Below are positions 8,552 through 16,402 of a stretch of DNA of 37,471 bases, one piece after another. Positions within the stretch are counted from its first letter, which is position 1. Each line of letters starts with the position of its first letter. The notes below the pieces were generated by a model. It was not told where the DNA came from. It searched no databases and saw nothing but the letters and a program-made list of their open reading frames with translations. Source of the stretch: Minisyncoccota bacterium (GTDB taxonomy: Bacteria > Patescibacteriota > Microgenomatia > UBA1400 > PJMF01); the NCBI GenBank assembly GCA_003173865.1, contig PJMF01000020.1:1-37471 (forward strand), in the 5' to 3' direction. The position numbers were made by a program, and so were the translations under genes.

Positions 8552-9642
8552 TGAAAGCACATCGACAGCTTGCCACACCAGAAAAAGGTTTACTCGCAAT
8601 GACGGTCCTCCTCTGTGTGCTTGGTCTTTTATTCGTTTTTGAAGCATCCGTAGCAGAAGCATTCTCAAGCTTTGGGAATCAATTTTATTTTGTGCAACAA
8701 CAGCTCATGTGGCTGGGCGTTGGCGGAATTGCTTTTTTGATTGGTATGTTTATTCCAACGTCGAACTGGCAGAAAGCCTCGCCATTTCTCTATATTGTCA
8801 GTATTCTATTACTCATCTGTGTCTTCATTCCGGGAATAGGCAAAAGTGTTAACGGTGCGCACCGATGGATAGCACTTAATCGTTTCACTGTACAACCAGT
8901 TGAACTCGTCAAGTTTGCGATGATCACTTTTTTTGCGACTTGGATGGAAAAACATCAAAAACTTCCCCCTTTTTTATTTTTAACTCTTTTGCCAGTTGGG
9001 CTTTTACTTTTGCAGCCAGATCTTGGTTCAGGATTAATTGTGTTGGCAATTGCTTTTGGTCTTTATTATCTAGCGGGCGCTCCTTACAAAACATTTCTGA
9101 TCATTGGTGGAGTTGGGATCGGTCTGCTGATTCTAGTGATCCTTTTTTCACCATATCGTCTCAAACGCATCACGACATTTATTAATCCTGACTCCGACCC
9201 ACTGGGTGCCAGTTTTCACATTCATCAAATTACGTTGGCACTTGGAAATGGGGGAATCTTAGGCGAAGGAATCGGAAAGTCGCGCCAAAAATTTTCTTAT
9301 ATTCCTGAAGCAAGCACTGACTCGATTTTTGCGATCGTGGCCGAAGAAGTTGGTTTTGTAGGATCTTTGGTGATCTTTGGTTTATTTTTACTTTTTATCC
9401 ACTTTGGTTATGCGATTACGAAGAAGACAAAGTCGCGTTCTTTCGAACATTTATTGGCATCTGGAATTTTAATTTGGCTGGCGTTTCAAATTGTTTTGAA
9501 TTTATCAGCGATCGTGGCGCTCGTGCCACTCACAGGAATTCCACTGCCATTTTTCTCGTATGGGGGTTCGTCACTAGTAATGATATTATGTGTGACCGGT
9601 ATTTTAGTAGGTATTGGTCGGCGAACCACGAGAAATTTATGA
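8551..9642 (+). CDS. ftsW: SEDS-family peptidoglycan glycosyltransferase FtsW
   Basis: A 363-aa polytopic membrane protein with about ten hydrophobic helices. SEDS signatures are visible: GKSVNGAHRWI, QPVELVKFA, LLQPDLGSG, YIPEASTDSIFAIVAEEVG, and the C-terminal PLTGIPLPFFSYGGSSLV. The SEDS fold polymerises lipid II glycan strands together with a class B PBP; the dcw position beside murG marks this copy as the division-specific FtsW, while a second SEDS gene at 21154 is the RodA-like copy. Start and stop both overlap neighbours (TAATG with murD; ATG of murG lies before the TGA). No partner FtsI is in the window. Confidence 0.9.
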   Translation: MKAHRQLATPEKGLLAMTVLLCVLGLLFVFEASVAEAFSSFGNQFYFVQQQLMWLGVGGIAFLIGMFIPTSNWQKASPFLYIVSILLLICVFIPGIGKSVNGAHRWIALNRFTVQPVELVKFAMITFFATWMEKHQKLPPFLFLTLLPVGLLLLQPDLGSGLIVLAIAFGLYYLAGAPYKTFLIIGGVGIGLLILVILFSPYRLKRITTFINPDSDPLGASFHIHQITLALGNGGILGEGIGKSRQKFSYIPEASTDSIFAIVAEEVGFVGSLVIFGLFLLFIHFGYAITKKTKSRSFEHLLASGILIWLAFQIVLNLSAIVALVPLTGIPLPFFSYGGSSLVMILCVTGILVGIGRRTTRNL

Positions 9643-10775
9643 AGATTCTTATTTCGGGCGGTCATCTCACACCAGCACTCGCGTTTATCGATTACGCTTT
9701 GACAAATCATCCTCAAGATACATGTGTCTTTGTTGGCCGCACATTTAGTCAATCTGGAAATGCACAAAAAAGTCAAGAAAAAGCTGCTGTGCTCGCACGC
9801 GGAGTCAAGTTTGTTGCTTTCCATTCGGGCAAACTTTCAAGCTACGCGCCACATATATTGCTCAGTGAGAGTTTAAGTTTTCTACGCTCGCTGTGGGAAG
9901 CTGAACAGATTATTCGTAAAGAACGACCTCATCTTTTTCTTTCATTTGGCGGGTATCTCGCACTTCCGCTCGCATGCATTGCTTTTTTGCATCGACTTCC
10001 CATTATTACGCATGAACAAACACGCACTGCGGGTGTAGCCAATCGTTTCATCGCCAAAATTGCTACCATAGTCGCCCTCTCTTACCCAGAAAGTCAACAG
10101 TTTTTTGCCAAAGAAAAAACAACCGTCATCGGCAATCCCATTCGTCCACAGTTACTGACAAAAGCGCCTGAGCCACCGGCTTGGTTACAAGGAAACATTG
10201 ATTTGCCAATCTTATACATCACAGGCGGTAGTCAAGGATCACAGTTTATTAATACAACCATACTCCAAGTAATTTCCCAACTCACCAAAGAGTGGGTGGT
10301 GATTCATCAATGTGGAAACCCCACAAAACACATGAATTACTACAACGAACTGATGCAAAAGAAAAAAACTTTACCACCCGTTCAACAACGTCGTTACTTT
10401 ATTTCCGAGTGGCTTACCGAAAATGAACAAGCTTGGATTTATCAACACGCTCATGCAATTGTTTCCCGCGCAGGCGCCAACACGGTTCATGAGTTAATGA
10501 CCATCGGAAAACCAGCAATCTTCATTCCATTGCCACAGAGTCATGATGATGAACAATTAAAGAATGCACTGGCAATGGAGCAAACTGGCTCGGCACTGAT
10601 TATTCAACAAAAAAACATGAGTGCTGCAGTATTTTTAGAGACACTCAAAACATTTAATCGGAAGTATCGTACTCTCGCTCGCTGCGCTCGCGCCAATCGT
10701 AAAGAACTAGACAACTCGGCAAGTCAACAGCTCTATCAACTTGCAGAGAATGTGTATGCACGATCTCATCGATGA
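9639..10775 (+). CDS. murG: UDP-GlcNAc:lipid I N-acetylglucosaminyltransferase MurG
   Basis: MurG converts lipid I to lipid II at the inner membrane face. The ATG at 9639 (overlapping the ftsW TGA) gives 378 aa starting MKILISGGHLTPALAFI. The usual GGTGGH glycine loop is shortened to SGGH, a divergence also consistent with reduced genomes. Later motifs are good: FGGYLALPLA, HEQTRTAGVANRF, IGNPIRP, YITGGSQGSQFIN, and the UDP-GlcNAc site SRAGANTVHELMTIGKPAIFIPLP...DEQ. A longer in-frame extension upstream (to 9474) lies inside ftsW and lacks family sequence. It overlaps ftsQ by an ATGA. Confidence 0.9.
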   Translation: MKILISGGHLTPALAFIDYALTNHPQDTCVFVGRTFSQSGNAQKSQEKAAVLARGVKFVAFHSGKLSSYAPHILLSESLSFLRSLWEAEQIIRKERPHLFLSFGGYLALPLACIAFLHRLPIITHEQTRTAGVANRFIAKIATIVALSYPESQQFFAKEKTTVIGNPIRPQLLTKAPEPPAWLQGNIDLPILYITGGSQGSQFINTTILQVISQLTKEWVVIHQCGNPTKHMNYYNELMQKKKTLPPVQQRRYFISEWLTENEQAWIYQHAHAIVSRAGANTVHELMTIGKPAIFIPLPQSHDDEQLKNALAMEQTGSALIIQQKNMSAAVFLETLKTFNRKYRTLARCARANRKELDNSASQQLYQLAENVYARSHR

Positions 10776-11476
10776 AAACTATTTTTTTGATTTTTAGCAG
10801 TGCGTGTTTACTTGGAGTATTTCTTTTTGCGCACTGGAAAAATATATTCACCATTCAAACAATTCACTGTCACATTGAGGAACAAGAGTGTCCTGCCGAT
10901 CTTAAAACAACTTGGGAAAAAAACATCGGTAAATCAATTTTTTTCACCAATTATGACAACATCAACGAGCAAATTACCAAACACAATCCTATTCTGGGTG
11001 CAGTTCAAATTAAGAAAAAACTTCCTAACGAAGTATTTGTCACGTACCAGCGCATTCCGATTTTGTATAAATTAGTTATTCAAACCTCACCGACCACTTC
11101 AATACTCCTAGTAAATAAAAATGGACAGTTGATTGCGAGTTCAGAAACGCTAAACATCATCTCTTTTCAAGTTCCCAGCGAACTGTGGAACTCACTCCAT
11201 ACTAACTCACTCCTTGACCCAACTTTACATCAGGAATTGACGCAATTTGCTGAAATAAACACCCGGCAACCGCTACCAATTCAAACGCTCACTCTTACTG
11301 CTGATCAAGAATTATTACTTCAACTTACTGATGGACGAAGTGTTCAGATGCGTTTAGACCAAGTGACGACGAGCATCCCCAAACTCAACTTTTTGTTACA
11401 ACAAGGAACACCCTCAAACATAAAAACACCTATCAAAACGATTGATTTAAGATTTCGCTATCCAATTTTAAAATAA
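10772..11476 (+). CDS. ftsQ: FtsQ/DivIB-like cell-division protein
   Basis: A 234-aa protein with a short cytoplasmic N-terminus, one membrane segment at about residues 3-21, and an outside domain. Residues about 27-95 resemble the POTRA domain of FtsQ/DivIB: a beta-strand start (FTIQTIHCH), LKTTWEKNIGKSIFF, a helix, and the strand pair LGAVQIKKKLPNEVFVTYQRIPILYKL. FtsQ is a bitopic scaffold that recruits FtsL/FtsB and regulates septal synthesis. Sequence conservation in this family is weak, so the call rests on topology, POTRA pattern and location between murG and ftsA. It is the last gene before the ftsA promoter signal. Confidence 0.8.
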   Translation: MKTIFLIFSSACLLGVFLFAHWKNIFTIQTIHCHIEEQECPADLKTTWEKNIGKSIFFTNYDNINEQITKHNPILGAVQIKKKLPNEVFVTYQRIPILYKLVIQTSPTTSILLVNKNGQLIASSETLNIISFQVPSELWNSLHTNSLLDPTLHQELTQFAEINTRQPLPIQTLTLTADQELLLQLTDGRSVQMRLDQVTTSIPKLNFLLQQGTPSNIKTPIKTIDLRFRYPILK

Positions 11477-11479
11477 ATT

Positions 11480-11488
11480 TGCTATCCT
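11480..11488 (+). promoter_or_regulatory. Extended -10 promoter, leaderless ftsA
   Basis: TGC followed by TATCCT (11483-11488) forms an extended -10 element; six bases (ATTCTC) separate it from the ftsA ATG at 11495. Transcription would begin at or next to the A of the start codon, and no Shine-Dalgarno is present. Confidence 0.55.
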
Positions 11489-11494
11489 ATTCTC

Positions 11495-12805
11495 ATGCAG
11501 CGCCAATCTATTGTTACGATCATTGACCTAGGCACCGACAAATGTGTCACGTTGATTGCCGCTATTACTCCGGAAACGCGCGAGCTGCAAGTTATTGGGG
11601 TGTCAGCTGTTCCTTCGCGTGGCATGCGCAAAAGTCAAATTGTTGATCTCGAAGATGTGATGAATACGATCACTGAAAGTCTTGATGCTGCAGAACGCAT
11701 GGCTGGCTGCGAAGTACACTCGGCGATGATCTCGATTTCTGGGACAACGATTGCATCACAAAACTCGAAGGGCGTTGTCGCAGTTGCTTCCCCAACCCAA
11801 GAAATCACGTCTGAAGATGTCTCACGTGTGCTGGAAGCCGCTCGCGCTGTTTCTTTACCATCAGCGCGCGAAATTATTCACGTTATTCCACGCGATTTTG
11901 CCGTTGACTCACAACAAGGGATTAAAGATCCAGTTGGGATGACAGGAATTCGTTTAGAGTCTGAAGCACATATCATCACTGCGCAAACCACTTCTTTGAA
12001 AAATCTCTCTAAGATCGTCCAAGATCTTGGTTTACAACTTGATGGTTTTGTTTTTTCTGGACTTGCTTCTGCCGAAGTCATGCTTTCCGAAACTGAGAAA
12101 GAGTTGGGTGTTGTGCTGGTCGATATCGGCGCGGGCTCGACTTCGGTCTGTGCCTATGTCGAAGGCGCGCTCACTTACTCTGGTGTACTGCCTATTGGTG
12201 CACGTCACATTACTCAAGATATTGCCTTAGGCTGTCGCATTAGTTTAGATTCTGCAGAAAAAGTGAAGCTTGCACTTAGTCACGATCCCGGTCTCAATAT
12301 GCGTCCCAATCCAGGTGAGTCAAAAGAAGAGTTTAAAAAACGGCAGAAACTTGAAGACATGCTTGATTTACAAGCGCTCGGCATTGACGATAGCCAAGAA
12401 CCTTTGTCAAAACGCACATTGCTGGAAGGTATTATGTTACCGCGCATGAAAGAAATGTTTACCCTGATTGAAAAAGATTTACAGAAACAGCACGTTATGA
12501 CGAGTGTTCCCGCTGGCCTCGTCCTATCTGGTGGGGGAGCGGAAACGGTTGGAATTGTAGAAGTCGCCAAACGCACATTAAACTTACCTGCTCGAGTTGG
12601 TAAACCAGTTGAGTTAAAAGGTCTGATCGATGATATTCAAAAGCCTTCCTATGCCACGAGCATTGGTTTATTGATCTACGCTGCAAAAAAACATCGCAGC
12701 ACTCCAGTCAAAACTTCCATTGACCTGTCCGGAATATTTAAAAATGTGAAACTAGGAACCCTTCCTGGAAAAATCACACATTTAGTAAAGTCATTGTTAC
12801 CGTAA
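11495..12805 (+). CDS. ftsA: Cell-division protein FtsA
   Basis: FtsA is the actin-like protein that anchors FtsZ to the membrane. The 436-aa product starts with the phosphate-1 loop IIDLGTDKCVTLIA, followed by the FtsA-specific 1C subdomain (MAGCEVHSAMISISG...), the VIPRDFAVD segment, phosphate-2 VDIGAGSTSVCAY, and the adenosine motif GLVLSGGGAETVGI. The final residues (GKITHLVKSLLP) form a short amphipathic helix expected of the membrane-targeting tail. Expression appears to start at a promoter just before the ATG, but readthrough from the upstream mur operon is also likely because only 18 bases separate it from ftsQ. Confidence 0.93.
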   Translation: MQRQSIVTIIDLGTDKCVTLIAAITPETRELQVIGVSAVPSRGMRKSQIVDLEDVMNTITESLDAAERMAGCEVHSAMISISGTTIASQNSKGVVAVASPTQEITSEDVSRVLEAARAVSLPSAREIIHVIPRDFAVDSQQGIKDPVGMTGIRLESEAHIITAQTTSLKNLSKIVQDLGLQLDGFVFSGLASAEVMLSETEKELGVVLVDIGAGSTSVCAYVEGALTYSGVLPIGARHITQDIALGCRISLDSAEKVKLALSHDPGLNMRPNPGESKEEFKKRQKLEDMLDLQALGIDDSQEPLSKRTLLEGIMLPRMKEMFTLIEKDLQKQHVMTSVPAGLVLSGGGAETVGIVEVAKRTLNLPARVGKPVELKGLIDDIQKPSYATSIGLLIYAAKKHRSTPVKTSIDLSGIFKNVKLGTLPGKITHLVKSLLP

Positions 12806-12811
12806 CTTGAA

Positions 12812-12829
12812 TCGAAGTAATTACTTCGA
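12812..12829. promoter_or_regulatory. 18-bp perfect palindrome upstream of ftsZ
   Basis: TCGAAGTAATTACTTCGA is a perfect inverted repeat lying 7 bases after the ftsA stop and 32 bases before the ftsZ -10 box. A second small palindrome (TTCTT-C-AAGAA, 12847-12857) lies between them. There is no T-tract, so a rho-independent terminator is unlikely; an operator or mRNA hairpin is possible. No regulator is known to me for it. Confidence 0.45.
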
Positions 12830-12860
12830 GATTCCCCTGTCCGATTTCTTCAAGAAGTGG

Positions 12861-12866
12861 TAGACT
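12861..12866 (+). promoter_or_regulatory. Probable -10 box of an ftsZ promoter
   Basis: TAGACT lies 29 bases before the ftsZ ATG; the -35 region is poor. The same hexamer and flanks (GGTAGACTA) occur in the small-RNA promoter at 15516. In contrast to ftsA, the ftsZ message would have a leader with an AAAAGGAG ribosome-binding site. Confidence 0.4.
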
Positions 12867-12895
12867 ACTGGCTCTAGAGACGAAAAGGAGTTGCC

Positions 12896-14296
12896 ATGGG
12901 CTTAGTTAAACCAACCAACACAACATTTGCTAAGATTAAAGTAATTGGTGTCGGTGGTGGTGGTGGCAATGCTGTCAACTCGATGATCGCCTCGAATCAA
13001 ATTCAAGGCGTTGAGTTTATTACCGTGAATACTGACGCTCAAGCACTTCTTTCCTCAAAAGCAGATACGAAAGTGCAAATCGGCGCAAACTTCACTAAAG
13101 GTCTCGGCTCAGGCGCAGATCCTGAAGTGGGTCGCGCAGCTGCAGAAGAAAGTCGCGAAAAGTTGAAAGATCTTCTTTATGACTCTGATATGGTTTTTAT
13201 TACGGCGGGTATGGGTGGAGGAACGGGAACAGGTGCCTCTTCTATCATTGCCGAAATCGCCAAAGAATCTGGCGCTTTGACTGTTGCCGTAGTAACCAAA
13301 CCATTTGCCTTTGAAGGTATTCGCCGCATGCAGTCTGCCGAAGAAGGAATTGAAAGCCTCAAGGAAAATGTCGACACGCTCATTGTGATTCCAAATCAAC
13401 GTTTGATGGATGTGATCGATAAAAAAATGACGTTGCTCGACGCGTTTCGTTTAGCAGATAACGTGCTGGGCCAGGGTGTGCAAGGTATTTCGGATTTAAT
13501 TACGGTCCCTGGGTTAATCAATGTTGACTTTGCTGACGTGAAAACAATCATGTCGGATTCTGGCTCTGCTTTGATGGGAATTGGCCAGGCAAGTGGTGAG
13601 AATCGCGCCGCGACTGCTGCACGCATGGCAGTTTCTTCACCATTACTTGAAGTTTCTATTGATGGGGCCAAAGGTATTCTCTACAACATTATTGGTGGAT
13701 CAGATTTATCAATGAGCGAAGTTTCTGATGCATCGATGATCATTGCAAGTGCCGCTGCACCAGATGCCAACATCATTTTCGGCGCAACGATCAACGAAGA
13801 GATGGGTTCATCAATTAAAATCAGTGTGATCGCCACTGGATTCGACGAGAAACAACTTGGCTACGCGTCAAGTGCACGTCCCATCTTTGGAGCATTCACG
13901 AAAGACTCACAAACTCGTTTGACAAAGCCAACTACTGATTTTAGTGGAGGAGAAACCACGCGCGAAACCACAAAGAGCGAAGCACCTAAAATTGACCGTG
14001 CCCCTACTTCATTTACTCAACCAGTCATGAGTGGCCAAAACTTAACACTCAAAAACGAACCAATTCAAATTCCCCAATTAAGTCAAACACCACTGGTGCG
14101 TTCACAGTCTTTTGGGGACATCGTCTCTTCAACATCAACAACTCCCGTAAATACTCCAAGTATGCCAGCAACTCCTCCTCAAGATGATAACAAGAAAGTT
14201 ACTCCGAGTACGCCTCTTCCGACCTCACAAGTCGGCGGCGCAAACGAGTTTGAAGACGAGTTTGATATTCCCGCGTTTTTGAGGAATAAGAAGTAA
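12896..14296 (+). CDS. ftsZ: Cell-division GTPase FtsZ
   Basis: FtsZ is the tubulin-like GTPase that forms the division ring. The 466-aa protein has the N-terminal [26 protein letters not shown], the tubulin signature GGGTGTG (107-113), and the T7 loop [11 protein letters not shown] that completes the GTPase site of the next subunit. After the globular core (to about residue 330) comes a long Thr/Ser/Pro-rich linker of about 115 residues, ending in [12 protein letters not shown], the conserved C-terminal peptide that binds FtsA. A strong AAAAGGAG site precedes the ATG. The linker is long compared with E. coli. Confidence 0.97.
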   Translation: MGLVKPTNTTFAKIKVIGVGGGGGNAVNSMIASNQIQGVEFITVNTDAQALLSSKADTKVQIGANFTKGLGSGADPEVGRAAAEESREKLKDLLYDSDMVFITAGMGGGTGTGASSIIAEIAKESGALTVAVVTKPFAFEGIRRMQSAEEGIESLKENVDTLIVIPNQRLMDVIDKKMTLLDAFRLADNVLGQGVQGISDLITVPGLINVDFADVKTIMSDSGSALMGIGQASGENRAATAARMAVSSPLLEVSIDGAKGILYNIIGGSDLSMSEVSDASMIIASAAAPDANIIFGATINEEMGSSIKISVIATGFDEKQLGYASSARPIFGAFTKDSQTRLTKPTTDFSGGETTRETTKSEAPKIDRAPTSFTQPVMSGQNLTLKNEPIQIPQLSQTPLVRSQSFGDIVSSTSTTPVNTPSMPATPPQDDNKKVTPSTPLPTSQVGGANEFEDEFDIPAFLRNKK

Positions 14297-14302
14297 AATT
14301 AC

Positions 14303-15418
14303 TTACTTTCTTCTTCTAAAAAATTTCTTCAGCTTTTGGTAACCGATTGACCTCACTCTTTTTTGGGACAAAAAATTTTTATTCATCATTATTCGCACAA
14401 AGTTCAATATTGCAAGTTTATTATGATGGAAAATTTTTGCCACCATTTCGTCGTTTTTGAGATTAAATTCAAAGGAATCTTCCCCTTTTTCTCCAAATTT
14501 GCGAGAAGTTAAAGAAAGCATAATCATCATAATGATCGTGCCGTTCCAATCAAAAAAAGGATGCAAATCTATAAAATGTACAAAAAGATCTGTAAATCTT
14601 CTGTAGTAGTTCACGCCAACTGACATGTCACTGGAAAGCAAATGGTTGTACTCATCGCATATCTCCTGAATATCTTCGTAACTAATTCCTCCGCTTCTTT
14701 CATCAATACCGTTAATAGCAGTATCATCATGAACACCTTCACGAAAATAAGTTTGTTTCCCAAAAAATAAATCTGAAGTGAGAATTCTAAAAGCTTCTGC
14801 AATTTGTTGTACAGTTAAATTCCCTTCAAGTTTTGATAAATATTCACTTACTTTTGTTCTATTTTCTCTCCTTTTTGATTCGAACAAAACCTTATCGGGA
14901 TGAATACTTTTTGCAAATACTTCAACTTCTCCTAATGCTGGTTGAACAGAAGCGAAAAAATTGTAGAGAAATTCATAGTCATTTAACATTTCAGACTTTA
15001 AGATCTCCAAAACATTGGGGTTTTTTCTTACCTCTTGAAATAAACTAAAACAAAAACGACCAAGGATTTCAATATTTCTATTTGAGCGATATTTCTGTCT
15101 TCTCTTCGAGAGATAATCATCTGTAATTTCCCCAACGCTTCCATTCCTAGGTTTTAATTCTGTAAAGGAGTTTAATTCTGCAGACGGTTTTTCTTGACTT
15201 GAATCCAGAGCTTTCAAAAATGTAATAAAACTGTTAAACCGACTAATTATTTCATCGTTAGACATACCTTCTTGAAGGTTTAATAAATCTCGAAGATTTG
15301 ATTGAAGATTTTCGAGTCTTTGTTTTGTATTTGCGCTACTCGTTGTTTCAGAGGAATCAAGAAAGGAGTCTTGATCATCATTATTCAATAATTTGATAAT
15401 TTCTAATTTGTAGTTCAT
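14303..15418 (-). CDS. Fic-like protein with degenerate active-site motif
   Basis: The 371-aa product has a disordered, Ser/Asn-rich N-terminal part, a helical middle, and near residue 286 the stretch FIDLHPFFDWNGTIIM. This matches the Fic core HPF.DGNGR..R in its His, Pro, Phe, Asp, Asn and Gly, but the first Gly is Trp and both Arg positions are Thr and Met. Fic enzymes use this loop to transfer AMP or related groups from nucleotides onto proteins; loss of the Arg that holds the phosphates would weaken or change activity. The C-terminus is very basic (FFRRRK). It is convergent with ftsZ, 6 bases apart, and its AT-rich codon use differs from the dcw genes, suggesting accessory origin. Target unknown. 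Confidence 0.6.
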   Translation of the reverse strand: MNYKLEIIKLLNNDDQDSFLDSSETTSSANTKQRLENLQSNLRDLLNLQEGMSNDEIISRFNSFITFLKALDSSQEKPSAELNSFTELKPRNGSVGEITDDYLSKRRQKYRSNRNIEILGRFCFSLFQEVRKNPNVLEILKSEMLNDYEFLYNFFASVQPALGEVEVFAKSIHPDKVLFESKRRENRTKVSEYLSKLEGNLTVQQIAEAFRILTSDLFFGKQTYFREGVHDDTAINGIDERSGGISYEDIQEICDEYNHLLSSDMSVGVNYYRRFTDLFVHFIDLHPFFDWNGTIIMMIMLSLTSRKFGEKGEDSFEFNLKNDEMVAKIFHHNKLAILNFVRIMMNKNFLSQKRVRSIGYQKLKKFFRRRK

Positions 15419-15425
15419 AAACTAT

Positions 15426-15431
15426 ATAATA
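15426..15431 (-). promoter_or_regulatory. Candidate -10 box for the Fic-like gene
   Basis: On the minus strand TATTAT lies seven bases before the ATG at 15418, the spacing seen at the other predicted leaderless genes, but there is no TGn extension. The flanks are very AT-rich, so chance is possible. Confidence 0.3.
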
Positions 15432-15492
15432 AGAACTTATACCTAAATTAATAACGTAAATACTTTAGAAACAAAAGAGGAAAACAACACCC

Positions 15493-15521
15493 TTGACGGC
15501 CTCACTCTGATCTGGTAGACT
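15493..15521 (+). promoter_or_regulatory. Sigma70-type promoter of an orphan small RNA
   Basis: TTGACG (15493-15498), a 17-base spacer, and TAGACT (15516-15521). It is the best canonical promoter in the window. No ORF starts downstream; the product is the structured RNA at 15528. Confidence 0.75.
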
Positions 15522-15527
15522 AAACAT

Positions 15528-15654
15528 CAGAGCTGGTAATAAGACACTATGCGTGCTTAGATGCTCCTGAGTGGGTCACTCAGTTTGAGTCTAAGAACAA
15601 CACGTATAGCACCGCCGCTCTACCAAATAAGATCTCGGAAACGAGGTCTTTTTT
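15528..15654 (+). ncRNA. Structured orphan small RNA (possible 6S-like architecture)
   Basis: Between a canonical promoter and a rho-independent terminator lies about 127 nt with no ORF. Perfect or near-perfect pairings nest inside each other: 15529-15533 with 15617-15621 (AGAGC/GCTCT); 15547-15555 with 15601-15609 (9 bp with one G-U); 15556-15561 with 15590-15595; CTC/GAG; and an apical hairpin 15567-15573 with 15577-15583. The unpaired 13- and 7-base strands next to the closing stem form a large internal bulge. A closing stem, central bulge and long apical rod recall 6S RNA, but it is shorter than usual and I see no sequence match. It lacks the GGAA-loop signature of SRP RNA. Function unknown. 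Confidence 0.65.
15630..15654 (+). terminator. Rho-independent terminator of the small RNA
   Basis: AGATCTCG-GAAA-CGAGGTCT forms an 8-bp stem (one G-T) with a GNRA-type loop, followed by six T. It ends five bases before the stop of the convergent DUF3800 gene. Confidence 0.88.
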
Positions 15655-15658
15655 GTTG

Positions 15659-16327
15659 CTATTTCTCCCAAAGTTTCGTCCATTTTTCAGAAAAGAGTTC
15701 CTTCTCTTGAATCAGGTTATTTTTGAGAATGTTATAAAATTGCTCTCCCATATCCTTACCCTCATGATACCGTGCAAATGCACCACAAAGCCAATCAGAA
15801 ACCTGAACCAGTGGACTCGTTGTGGAATCTACTGATTGGATTTCTAAAGCCACTTTCGCTGGGAGTCTAGGAAGTAAGCTTGCTTTCAAAATCTCATTGA
15901 ATTGCTCAACACTCACTCCTTTCAGAGTGCGCTGGTCTCTAACAATAGTGACAGGGCTTTCCGTAATAGGAAGATACAACTCAAGGGTTGCTCGAACAAT
16001 TTCTGTATAGAGAAACCCTGTTTCGGTAACTTTGCCTTTTCTGTAATATTCTTGTGGGATATTGCTTTTCTTGAGATATGTATAAAAGATACGAATATCT
16101 TGATTAGCAAAATGTTGGAGCGTCCTCAACCGTAAATCCTCATTAACGTGAGGATCATTAAATTTTACTTCTGCCTGTAGTCTCAGTTTTCTTGGAAATT
16201 TGGCTTTTTGCCACTTACGAAATGCTCGGACTATTCTCCGTGGATCACTGACGGTATATGTGGCAACGATAAAATACTTTCCGTCGCTTTCAGTTAAACT
16301 TCCAGTTTCATCAAGATAAATAAACAT
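15659..16327 (-). CDS. DUF3800 domain protein
   Basis: The 222-aa protein begins MFIYLDETGSL, the characteristic D-E-[ST]-G start of DUF3800 proteins, which have a predicted RNase H-like fold. Other family-like features are a middle VTIVRDQRTL strand and the C-terminal VQVSDWLCGAFARY with its conserved Asp. Acidic residues at D6/E7, in the middle (D130 region) and near the C-terminus could form a metal site, but no reaction has been shown for the family. DUF3800 genes often occur on mobile or defence-related islands, consistent with the neighbouring Fic-like gene. It is transcribed towards the small RNA at 15528, so readthrough would make an antisense transcript. Confidence 0.78.
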   Translation of the reverse strand: MFIYLDETGSLTESDGKYFIVATYTVSDPRRIVRAFRKWQKAKFPRKLRLQAEVKFNDPHVNEDLRLRTLQHFANQDIRIFYTYLKKSNIPQEYYRKGKVTETGFLYTEIVRATLELYLPITESPVTIVRDQRTLKGVSVEQFNEILKASLLPRLPAKVALEIQSVDSTTSPLVQVSDWLCGAFARYHEGKDMGEQFYNILKNNLIQEKELFSEKWTKLWEK

Positions 16328-16390
16328 AGGAGTTTGTTCCTCAGTGAGTTCCCAGAAGATATTGCTGAAGTCGGCACACTAATTAAGTAG

Positions 16391-16396
16391 TATAAT
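16391..16396 (+). promoter_or_regulatory. -10 box of the ileS T-box transcript
   Basis: A perfect TATAAT, without a clear -35, places the RNA start near 16403, ten bases before the first T-box helix. Confidence 0.6.
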
Positions 16397-16402
16397 TATG
16401 CA

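Noticed and set aside
7220-9642. Alternative code with UGA = Gly
   Set aside because: UGA terminates yvcK's upstream neighbour, murL, ftsW and others at sensible places with ATGA overlaps, which would not hold in a recoded genome.
14290-14325. Shared terminator between ftsZ and the Fic-like gene
   Set aside because: AAGTAA-AA-TTACTT is too short and AT-rich to be called an intrinsic terminator.
15528-15654. SRP (4.5S) RNA
   Set aside because: The conserved GGAA-loop/asymmetric-loop motif of the SRP RNA apical arm is absent.
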